A stretch of DNA of 64,000 bases, from assembly GCA_021810505.1 (NCBI GenBank), contig JAJZIR010000006.1:1-64000 (forward strand), written 5' to 3'. The notes under the pieces are model-generated. The model ran no database searches. It had not been told where the DNA came from and saw only the letters and a program-made list of their open reading frames with translations. Origin of the DNA: a bacterium (GTDB lineage Bacteria > Deinococcota > Deinococci > Deinococcales > Deinococcaceae). Shown here in pieces: positions 18,263 to 25,351 of the stretch (position 1 is its first letter; the number at the start of each line of letters is the position of its first letter). The position numbers were made by a program, and so were the translations under genes.

Positions 18263-19900
18263 ATGAGGCGTACCTGGATGCTTGTAGCCGGCCTGATCGG
18301 CCTGAGCCCCTTCGCTCTGGCCAGCAAGACGCTGGTGGTCGCCCTGCCGCCAGCCACCAAGATCACCTACCTGCAGCCCTTAGCCCCCGGGGACGTCTAC
18401 ACCTTTTACGACAGCCAGGCTTCGCTGCTGCTCTACCGCCCGCTCCTGTGGATAGACCGCAACATTCAGATCGACTACGCCCGCTCCATCGCCAGCTCGG
18501 TGCGCAGCCAAGACGGGAAGCACTACCTGGTCACGCTGCACCGCAGGTGGCGCTGGTCAGACGGGAAACCGGTCACTGCCCAAGACGTAGCTTTTGCGCT
18601 GGATCTGCTGCGGAGCGTCCCCGCGTCCAACGTGGCTGCGGATGCCAATTGGGGGATCGGCGGCATGCCCCAAGACATCCGCTCGGTCAAGGTGCTCGGG
18701 GAGTGGAAACTGGAGATCACCCTGAACGGCCGCTATAACACCAAGTGGTTCCTGTACAACGGCCTGGCCCAGATCGTCCCGCTACCTCAGCAGGCTTGGG
18801 ACCGTTACCCTGGCCAGCCGGCCAAGACGCTGGCTTACCTGCAGCGCGAGGGGGACAATCTCAACTTCTTCCGCGGCAGCCCGGTGGATGGGCCCTTCCG
18901 AGTGGGGCGCTTTCGGGCGGGGCAGAGCTACCGCTTTCTGGCCAACCCGGAGTACGCCGGCAGGAAGCCGGATTACCAGCAGCTGGAGCTGGCCTACTTC
19001 ACCAATTCGGACGCCGAATTCAATGCGCTCAGAGCCGGGGAGGTCCAGGTAGGGTACCTGCCCGCCCACCTCTACGGCCAGCAGGGCAGCTTGCCCAGCT
19101 ACCGCCTGATCGCCGCGCCGCAATGGTCGGTCAACTACCTCTATCTCAACTTCAAAGCCTCCGGCCCCGGTAAGGCTCTGCGGCTGGCAGCGGTACGCCA
19201 GGCCCTGCAGATGGCGGTCGACCAGCCGGCCATCCTCAGGGTCATCCTGCACGGTCAGGGCAATCTGGCCTACGGTCCAGTCCCCTACCGGCCCTCTACC
19301 TATCTGTCCCCCTACCTGCTGACCCACGTCCCTTACCCTTATGACCCCGCGGCCGGCCGGCGGCTGCTGGAAAAGGCCGGCTTCCGCGGGCGAGGCGGGG
19401 TGATGCAGAGAGGCCGGCTAAGCCTGCGCTTCACCCTGCAGTACGCCAGTGGGATCCAGAGTATTCAGCTCCAGGACGAGCTGATCGCTGCGGCCGCGGC
19501 GCGCGAGGGGATCCGGATCCAGCTCAAGCCGGTCCCCTTCGACACGCTGCTGGGCGAGCTGGGTTCGCCCAAGGGCTGGAGCATGGTCGATTACGGGGGC
19601 TGGTCCTACCAGCCCGACTTCTACCCCACCAGCTACGGCCTGTTCGGTTCCAAGGGCGGGTCCAACCTCTCCGGTTACGCCGACCCAGCGGTGGATCGCT
19701 TGGCCGAGGCGACCCACCGCTTCGGCAGCCCTGCCCAGGAGCAGGGAGCGCTCAACCGCTACCAGAACGCCTTGGCTGAGAAATTACCGGTAATCTGGCT
19801 CCCGGCTAGCGCGCAGTTGAACGAGGTGAGCGAGGCGGTCTCGGGATTCCACTACAACCCCACGGGGAACTGGTCACCGGAGCGCTGGCAGCTGCGCTGA
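18263..19900 (+). CDS. ABC transporter substrate-binding protein, family 5 (peptide/opine type)
   Basis: A 545-aa periplasmic binding protein of the DppA/OppA/NikA class with a Sec signal peptide of about 20 residues (basic start, hydrophobic core, cleavage near ALAS) and no lipobox. Typical segments are the early LYRPLLWIDRN, the RRWRWSDGKPVTAQDVAFALDLL region (cited as WSDGKPVTAQDVAFAL), and AVRQALQMAVDQPAIL. The RBS AAGGAG precedes ATG 18263. It ends the operon, and no permease or ATPase genes follow, so it must borrow components encoded elsewhere. Its place beside an M24 hydrolase and an amine oxidase suggests capture of a small peptide or conjugated amino acid. Confidence 0.9.
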   Translation: MRRTWMLVAGLIGLSPFALASKTLVVALPPATKITYLQPLAPGDVYTFYDSQASLLLYRPLLWIDRNIQIDYARSIASSVRSQDGKHYLVTLHRRWRWSDGKPVTAQDVAFALDLLRSVPASNVAADANWGIGGMPQDIRSVKVLGEWKLEITLNGRYNTKWFLYNGLAQIVPLPQQAWDRYPGQPAKTLAYLQREGDNLNFFRGSPVDGPFRVGRFRAGQSYRFLANPEYAGRKPDYQQLELAYFTNSDAEFNALRAGEVQVGYLPAHLYGQQGSLPSYRLIAAPQWSVNYLYLNFKASGPGKALRLAAVRQALQMAVDQPAILRVILHGQGNLAYGPVPYRPSTYLSPYLLTHVPYPYDPAAGRRLLEKAGFRGRGGVMQRGRLSLRFTLQYASGIQSIQLQDELIAAAAAREGIRIQLKPVPFDTLLGELGSPKGWSMVDYGGWSYQPDFYPTSYGLFGSKGGSNLSGYADPAVDRLAEATHRFGSPAQEQGALNRYQNALAEKLPVIWLPASAQLNEVSEAVSGFHYNPTGNWSPERWQLR

Positions 19901-19925
19901 ACCGCCGCCCGGGGACCGGCCAGTG

Positions 19926-19931
19926 TATGAT
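19926..19931 (+). promoter_or_regulatory. TATGAT -10 element, leaderless layout
   Basis: TATGAT lies 6 nt before the GTG at 19938. This decides the purE start, because the upstream in-frame ATG at 19927 overlaps the -10 itself. Confidence 0.6.
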
Positions 19932-19937
19932 GGCCGG

Positions 19938-20465
19938 GTGAAACTCGATCCCCCCGCGCAAGTCGGCGTCGTGGTGGGCAGCCGCAGCGATTTCGAGACA
20001 GTGGAGGCGGGCTTGGAACTTCTCTCCGAGCTCGCCGTCTCCTATGAGCTGCGGGTCCTCTCCGCCCACCGCACCCCGGACCTGCTCAGCAGCTACGCCG
20101 GCTCGGCCAGAGCCCGCGGCCTCAAGGCGATCTTAGCCGCCGCCGGGGGCGCCGCTCATCTTCCCGGCATGCTGGCCGCCCACACCACCCTGCCGGTCTT
20201 AGGGATTCCCGTGCGCAGCCAGGCGCTCTCCGGTTTGGATTCGCTGCTCTCCATCGTACAGATGCCCGCGGGGGTTCCGGTCGCCACCTTCGCGATCGGC
20301 AGCTCCGGGGCAGCCAACGCCGCGCTGTTCGCGGCGGCGATCTTAGCCACCGCTGACCCCCAGCTGGCGGAGCGCTTGCAGCGCTGGCGGGCGCAGCAGA
20401 CCGCCTCGGTGCTGGCCAATCCGCACTTCGCCGGTCACCCGGCCGCCCCAGAGGGCCGGCCGTGA
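19938..20465 (+). CDS. purE: N5-carboxyaminoimidazole ribonucleotide mutase PurE
   Basis: Class I PurE, 175 aa, moving the carboxyl group of N5-CAIR to C4 in de novo purine synthesis. It shows the family's phosphate-binding start VGVVVGSRSDFETV, the catalytic His segment VLSAHRTPDLL, the loop AAAGGAAHLPGMLAAHTTLPVLGIPV (cited as GGAAHLPGMLAAHT) and MPAGVPVATFAIG. Pairing with purK supports the bacterial class I reaction instead of the class II direct carboxylation. The start at GTG 19938 follows the leaderless -10. The stop overlaps purK as GTGA. Confidence 0.94.
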   Translation: MKLDPPAQVGVVVGSRSDFETVEAGLELLSELAVSYELRVLSAHRTPDLLSSYAGSARARGLKAILAAAGGAAHLPGMLAAHTTLPVLGIPVRSQALSGLDSLLSIVQMPAGVPVATFAIGSSGAANAALFAAAILATADPQLAERLQRWRAQQTASVLANPHFAGHPAAPEGRP

Positions 20466-21568
20466 GCCTAGCGGTGGGCAGCACCATCGGGATCCTAGGT
20501 GGCGGGCAGCTGGGCCAGATGCTGGCGGTAGCCGCGGGGCGGCTGGGATACCGCACGGCTTTCTTAGAACCCGACCCCCTGGCTCCAGCCGCCTCCTTCT
20601 CCAGGCAGATCCAGGCCGCTTTCGACGATGAGGACGCCATCTTCCAGTTGGAGAGCCTGGCCCAGGTGATCACCTTGGAGTTCGAAAACGTCCCCGCCCC
20701 CACCCTAGAGGGGCTGGAGCGGCCGCTGCGGCCAGCTGCAGCCATCTGCCGGCTGGCCTCGGACCGACGCCTGGAGAAGAAGGCCCTGGAACAGGCCGGC
20801 CTGCCGGTAGCCCCCTACCGGGTTCTGGACCCCCAAGATGACGATCTGGTCCTGCAGCGCGCCCTCTCCGAGCTAGGAAGTGGCCTGCTCAAGACCGCCA
20901 CGCTGGGCTATGACGGGCACGGCCAGGCCAGGGTATCCGACCTAGCCGAGCTCCGGGAAGCTCTAGGGCGCCAAGGCCCCTCGGTGCTGGAACAGGAGGT
21001 CCCTTTCACCCGCGAGCTGAGCGTCCAAGTGGCCCGCAACCCTTCGGGCCAGGTCGCCCTCTCCGGAGTGATCGAGAACCTGCACGAGGGGGGAATTCTC
21101 AGGAGATCGCACTACCCCCCTCAGGCCAGCCCTCAGGTCCAAGAGCGGGCGCGCGAACTGGCCAGGCGGCTGGCCAACGCCTGGAGCCTGGAGGGGTTGC
21201 TCACCTTAGAGCTCTTCGAGCTACCCGACGGCAGCCTCCTGGTCAACGAGCTGGCCCCCCGGGTCCACAACAGCGGCCACCTCAGCCTGGACGGCGGTGG
21301 CTTCAGCCAGTTCGAGATCCAGATCCGCGCGGTCTGCGACCTCCCGCTGCTCGACTTCGCCCCGGAACGCGAGGTATTCATGATCAACCTCTTGGGCTGG
21401 CCGAGCCCAGAGCAGGAACCAGACCTCGCCGCGCTGCTCAGGCTCCCCGGGACCCACCTGCACCTCTATGGCAAGCGCTGGCGGCCCTTGCGCAAACTGG
21501 GCCACGTCAACGTGACTGGTCCACAGGCAGCCGAGATCGCCGCAGAGGTCAGTGCCCTGCTGCGGTGA
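20462..21568 (+). CDS. purK: 5-(carboxyamino)imidazole ribonucleotide synthase PurK
   Basis: ATP-grasp ligase, 368 aa, that makes N5-CAIR from AIR, bicarbonate and ATP. The N-terminal Rossmann-like motif is IGILGGGQLGQMLA. The ATP-grasp core includes LLKTATLGYDGHGQ and LEQEVPFTRELSVQVAR, and the metal-binding region is LLVNELAPRVHNSGH. Length and order match the family. GTG 20462 overlaps the purE stop and its own stop overlaps the mltG start, both by 4 bp, so the operon is translationally coupled. PurE and PurK act in sequence. Confidence 0.94.
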   Translation: MSLAVGSTIGILGGGQLGQMLAVAAGRLGYRTAFLEPDPLAPAASFSRQIQAAFDDEDAIFQLESLAQVITLEFENVPAPTLEGLERPLRPAAAICRLASDRRLEKKALEQAGLPVAPYRVLDPQDDDLVLQRALSELGSGLLKTATLGYDGHGQARVSDLAELREALGRQGPSVLEQEVPFTRELSVQVARNPSGQVALSGVIENLHEGGILRRSHYPPQASPQVQERARELARRLANAWSLEGLLTLELFELPDGSLLVNELAPRVHNSGHLSLDGGGFSQFEIQIRAVCDLPLLDFAPEREVFMINLLGWPSPEQEPDLAALLRLPGTHLHLYGKRWRPLRKLGHVNVTGPQAAEIAAEVSALLR

Positions 21569-22548
21569 GCTGGACCCGGGCGCTGACCCTCTTCGCCGGA
21601 GCGCTGCTGCTCGCCTCTGCCGTTCTGGCCACGCTGGGCGCTCCTACCGGGGCACCAGCGCAGCGGGTGGTGATCACCCCCGGGATGGGTGCCGGTCAGG
21701 TGGCCGAGCTGCTGCGCCGGCGTGGCCTGATCCGCTCAGGCGTCCTGCTAAGGACGCTGCTGCGCCTGCAAGGCGCCGCCGGCGCCATCGAAGCCGGGGC
21801 CTACCGCTTCAGCGGAGCCCAGAATCTGTGGGAAGTCGCCCACACCCTGGAAGGCGGCGGCGCCCCGGTGACGGTCAAAGTGGTGATCCCGGAAGGCTAC
21901 ACGCTGCGCCAGGTGGAGAGACGGCTGCGAGCTGCCGGCTTGGGGAGCGTCCAGACCTACCACCGGCTGTTCGCCCAGGCTGCGCTCAGCCGCTACGCCC
22001 GCGGCAGCTTGGAGGGCTTCTTGTTCCCGGCTACCTACGCCTTCACGCCGGGGGAAGCGCCCGAGCAGGTGGTTTTAGCCATGGTCCGCAGGATGGAGCG
22101 GGAGTTCCTCCCCTCCAGGTTGGCCGAAGCCCGCGCGCTGGGGCTGAGCCCCTTCGCCTGGGTCACCCTGGCCAGCATGGTGCAAGCCGAAGCCGGGTCG
22201 AACGCCCAGATGCCCAGGGTCGCCGGCGTCTTCCTGAACCGGCTGCGCGCGCACATGCCGCTGCAATCGGATCCCACTGTGGCCTATGGGCTGCACATCC
22301 CGGCCAACCAGCTGGACTACGCGCGGGGTGATTTTGCGAAGCCCACCCCCTACAACACCTACTTGCTCCCGGGCCTCCCGGCCGGTCCGATCGACAACCC
22401 CGGACAGGCGGCGCTGCTAGCGGTGCTGCACCCCTCGCTGACCGTCCACGGGAAGAAGGCGCTCTACTTCCTGGTGGGGCGCCACGGCCACCTGCACGTG
22501 ACCGCCAGCTACGCAGGGCACCTGCGCGACCTCAGGCTCTACCGCTGA
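21565..22548 (+). CDS. mltG: Endolytic murein transglycosylase MltG (YceG family)
   Basis: A 327-aa membrane-anchored lytic transglycosylase with one N-terminal transmembrane helix (about 5-25) and a periplasmic body. A LysM-like region (GMGAGQVAELLRRRGLI) precedes the YceG catalytic domain. The catalytic Glu lies in LASMVQAEAGS, matching the E. coli ASIVEKE site. Conserved LQSDPTVAYGL and PYNTYLLPGLPAGPIDNPG follow. It cleaves nascent glycan strands and is thought to end glycan elongation. GTG 21565 overlaps purK by 4 bp; grouping with purine and folate genes is unusual but the coupling looks tight. Confidence 0.93.
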   Translation: MSWTRALTLFAGALLLASAVLATLGAPTGAPAQRVVITPGMGAGQVAELLRRRGLIRSGVLLRTLLRLQGAAGAIEAGAYRFSGAQNLWEVAHTLEGGGAPVTVKVVIPEGYTLRQVERRLRAAGLGSVQTYHRLFAQAALSRYARGSLEGFLFPATYAFTPGEAPEQVVLAMVRRMEREFLPSRLAEARALGLSPFAWVTLASMVQAEAGSNAQMPRVAGVFLNRLRAHMPLQSDPTVAYGLHIPANQLDYARGDFAKPTPYNTYLLPGLPAGPIDNPGQAALLAVLHPSLTVHGKKALYFLVGRHGHLHVTASYAGHLRDLRLYR

Positions 22549-23114
22549 TGGAGCTCCCCGGACTTGCAGCCGGCAAGGAGGCCTGGCGCGCCTGGGCCCA
22601 GCGCACCAGGCGCGGTCTCCCCGAGGTCAGCCAGGAGATCTGCGCCCAGCTGGTCAGCTGGATGGAGGGGATCGGCATCCGCTCAGCCCTGAGCTACCGA
22701 GCCTTCGGGAGCGAGGTGAATCTGGAAGCCTTGCCGCAGCTGCTTCCTCAAGTAGCTTTCTACCAGCCTAGAACCGAACCGGGACGAAACCTGAGCGTCC
22801 ACCGCTGGGAGGCGCCGCTGGCGCGCAGCCCCTTGGGGATGCTGGAGCCGGTGCAGGGCGACCCTCCCTGCCAAGTCAGCCTCGATCTGGTCCTGGTCCC
22901 AGGGCTCGCTTTCGACCGCAGCGGCAGGCGGCTGGGTTGGGGTGGGGGCTACTACGACCGCTTCCTGCGCCGCCTGGGCGAGGGCCCGCTGCGCGTGGGG
23001 GTGACGCCCGCGGCGCTGCTGGTACCCGAGCTACCTGGGGAGGCCCACGACCAGTTGGTCCAGATCATCGCAACCGAGCGGGGGATATGGAAAGCGGGCT
23101 CGGCAGTTTCTTGA
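22548..23114 (+). CDS. 5-formyltetrahydrofolate cyclo-ligase
   Basis: A 188-aa enzyme that converts 5-formyl-THF to 5,10-methenyl-THF with ATP, returning a folate storage/by-product form to the one-carbon pool used by purine synthesis. The signature is RRLGWGGGYYDRFL near residue 130, with the substrate segment LVLVPGLAFDRSG before it and the early basic AQRTRRGL. The N-terminal helix lacks a clear KxxLR motif but has KEAWRAWAQRTR at its place. ATG overlaps the mltG stop by 1 bp. It is the last gene of the purEK-mltG unit; its stop codon lies inside the -35 of the next promoter. Confidence 0.88.
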   Translation: MELPGLAAGKEAWRAWAQRTRRGLPEVSQEICAQLVSWMEGIGIRSALSYRAFGSEVNLEALPQLLPQVAFYQPRTEPGRNLSVHRWEAPLARSPLGMLEPVQGDPPCQVSLDLVLVPGLAFDRSGRRLGWGGGYYDRFLRRLGEGPLRVGVTPAALLVPELPGEAHDQLVQIIATERGIWKAGSAVS

Positions 23115-23140
23115 CAGAAGGTTGAGAGGATCCTTAGTAT
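23111..23140 (+). promoter_or_regulatory. Sigma70-type promoter
   Basis: TTGACA (23111-23116), an 18-bp spacer and TAGTAT (23135-23140). The -35 contains the TGA stop of the upstream cyclo-ligase gene. It drives the lipoprotein pair through a leader of roughly 145 nt. Confidence 0.75.
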
Positions 23141-23293
23141 AGAGGCTGGCTAAGATTTTTCATCTTGACGCCGACGACCGGTCTCGGGCCGGATCCAGGG
23201 GGGAGGTGAAGCGAGAGCCGCCCCGAGGCGGCTAAGGGGAGTTCGGGTGAACGGCAGCTTTCTCCACTCTGGGCCAATTCGGGAGCGTTTCTG
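23141..23293 (+). promoter_or_regulatory. Long structured 5' leader
   Basis: The leader contains three candidate hairpins: AAGAT-TTTTC-ATCTT (about 23152-23166), CCGG-N7-CCGG (about 23178-23192) and a strong AGCCGCC-CCGA-GGCGGCT (23216-23233). A purine-rich GGGGGGAGGTG run at about 23198-23208 could be sequestered. I could not match it to a known riboswitch class by eye. It may control the stability or translation of the secreted lipoprotein mRNA. Confidence 0.4.
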
Positions 23294-25351
23294 ATGATGC
23301 TATCCATACGCAGGACTTGGTTGCTTCTCGCCGCCCCAGCTCTGCTCGCGGGCTGCGGCCTCCTGGCACCCGCCCCCTCGCAGGGGAGCGCGCCGGGCAA
23401 CTTCGCGCTGTCAGTGACCCCGCCCAGCGCGACGCAGTTCGTGGGCAAGGCCAGTACCTACCAGCTCGCAGTCCAGGGCGCCTCCGGCTTCCAAAACACC
23501 GTCAGCGTCAGCGCTCAGGTCACCTCCGGCACCGCCAGCGACGTGACCATCAGCCCCAACCCGGTCCAGATCAGCGGCAACGCCAGCGCCCCGGTCCAGA
23601 TCACCATCGACCAGGCCGGAGCCTACAAAATCGTCTTCACCGCGACCTCGGGGAATTTCACCTCCCAGGCCACGCTCAACTTAGAGGCTAGCAGCACCGC
23701 CGGGGTCGCCGGCGTGCTCACCGACGGCTCCAGCGGCGCTGCCCTGGCGGGTGCCGAGATCGACCTGCTGTCCAGCAGCGACAGCTTGGTCGCCCAAACC
23801 AGCACCGACAGCAACGGCTTCTACAGCTTCAACGCCCCTCCGGGGGACTACACCGTGCTGTCCCCCGGGCAGCAGATCGACGCGCCGCTGAATCAGGGCG
23901 GCAGCGGGCCGATCTTCTTCGCCTCCAGCCAGGTGGTCGGCGTGCAGATCCAGGCCGGCAGCATCGCCCAGCAGAACCTGATCCAGGTCCACGCTGCCAG
24001 CCAGAGCCTCTCGGCTACCCCCCCGCAGATCGCTCTGAGCGGCTTTAACGGGACCGCCTCCAACAGCAGCGACCTCAGCGTGTCGGGCAGCGTGACCGAC
24101 ACGGCGCTGCCCAGCGGCCTGAATGGGCCGCAGAGTGGCTTCGTGATGATGGCCGCGGTCAACCACGATCCCTTCCTGTTCGGCCCCGGAAGCTGGCTGG
24201 ACGGCAACCCCACCGTGACGGTCTTCAACGGTCAGGCGATCCAGAATGGGGTCTCCGACTTCAGCGCCAGCTTACCGCTGGGCAAGATGGCCGCCGGGGT
24301 CACCGGGAACGCCACCTTGGAGATCGCCACGGTGGACGCCAACTTCAACCGCACCCTGCTGCTGGTCCCGCTGCAGCTGAGCGGCGGCAGCGGCGCCAGC
24401 CTGTCCGCTGCGGTGAGCGGGCTGCAGGCGGTAGCCCTGACGGTCAACGACACCCGAGCCCAGCTCTTCTCGGTCAGCCCGCAGAGCGCGCCCAGCGGGA
24501 CTAACCTGTTCGTTGCCCTGAACTGGCTGCCCTACAGCTTCCCAGTGGCCGCGACCGCCCAGAACCCCTACCCGGGCGAGGGCTACGACGTCTACCGCAG
24601 CGTGAACGGCGGCCCCTCCACCCTGGTGGCCAGCCTGCCGTACTACTACAGCTTCTCCAACGCAGCGACCGAGAACCCCTTCAGCTGGAACGACCCCAGC
24701 AGCAGCTTGGCGCCGAACGTCCCGGTCAGTTACCAGGTGGTGGCCTTCGACGGAAGCCAGATGGCTCCCGGCAGCAGCTCGGCGCAGACCACCCCGCTGC
24801 CGGCTTTCAGCGTCACCTTGACCGGCCCGGCCGACAACGCCACCGGCGTCTCCACCACGCCGGCCTTCAGCTGGCAAACCAACGGTATCGGCCAGGGCGA
24901 GCTGTTTGTCCCGGTCTACGGCGACACCATCCAAGGGGGATCTACCTTCAATTCCTGCGGCGTAGCCACCAACCCGGTTTCGGCCAGCCAGGCGGGCTTC
25001 ACGCCCAGCGCGCTGTGGGACGAGCTGCAGAACGCGACGCTGTTCTACGCCCGCGGCTTCGCGGTGGGCGCGCCCTGCGGCGTGGTGGGGGGCACGGCGG
25101 CGACCAGCTACGGATTTACCTACACGCCTGGCTCGGTGAGCGGAACCACCCCGCCCCTGGAGTTCGACCACCCCTACCAGTGGCAGCTGTTCGAGGCGGT
25201 CGCCTACAACCAAAGCACGTCGGGGCAGATCAACGCCCTCTCGGTCTACTCTGACGCCGGGCAGCTGTTCTGGACCTACGGCACCGGCCTGTTCCTGTCG
25301 CAGACGCTGGAAGGCGATCAGGTCTACACCTTCACCACGGGGAGCAACTGA
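23294..25351 (+). CDS. Large secreted lipoprotein with beta-sandwich domains
   Basis: A 685-aa protein with a lipoprotein signal peptide; lipobox LLAGC with the lipidated Cys21. The rest is Ser/Gly/Thr/Asn-rich and beta-strand-like. Residues about 137-180 (GVLTDGSSGAALAGAEI ... SFNAPPGDY) are a carboxypeptidase-regulatory-like/SdrD-type beta-sandwich. Two fibronectin-III-like modules follow near 425-500 (GYDVYRSVNGG) and 510-560 (TGPADNATGVSTTPAFSW). No enzymatic motif is seen. It ends 1 bp into the next lipoprotein gene, so the two are coexpressed. A cell-envelope or adhesion role is inferred only from the domains. Start may be ATG 23294 or 23297. Confidence 0.78.
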   Translation: MMLSIRRTWLLLAAPALLAGCGLLAPAPSQGSAPGNFALSVTPPSATQFVGKASTYQLAVQGASGFQNTVSVSAQVTSGTASDVTISPNPVQISGNASAPVQITIDQAGAYKIVFTATSGNFTSQATLNLEASSTAGVAGVLTDGSSGAALAGAEIDLLSSSDSLVAQTSTDSNGFYSFNAPPGDYTVLSPGQQIDAPLNQGGSGPIFFASSQVVGVQIQAGSIAQQNLIQVHAASQSLSATPPQIALSGFNGTASNSSDLSVSGSVTDTALPSGLNGPQSGFVMMAAVNHDPFLFGPGSWLDGNPTVTVFNGQAIQNGVSDFSASLPLGKMAAGVTGNATLEIATVDANFNRTLLLVPLQLSGGSGASLSAAVSGLQAVALTVNDTRAQLFSVSPQSAPSGTNLFVALNWLPYSFPVAATAQNPYPGEGYDVYRSVNGGPSTLVASLPYYYSFSNAATENPFSWNDPSSSLAPNVPVSYQVVAFDGSQMAPGSSSAQTTPLPAFSVTLTGPADNATGVSTTPAFSWQTNGIGQGELFVPVYGDTIQGGSTFNSCGVATNPVSASQAGFTPSALWDELQNATLFYARGFAVGAPCGVVGGTAATSYGFTYTPGSVSGTTPPLEFDHPYQWQLFEAVAYNQSTSGQINALSVYSDAGQLFWTYGTGLFLSQTLEGDQVYTFTTGSN

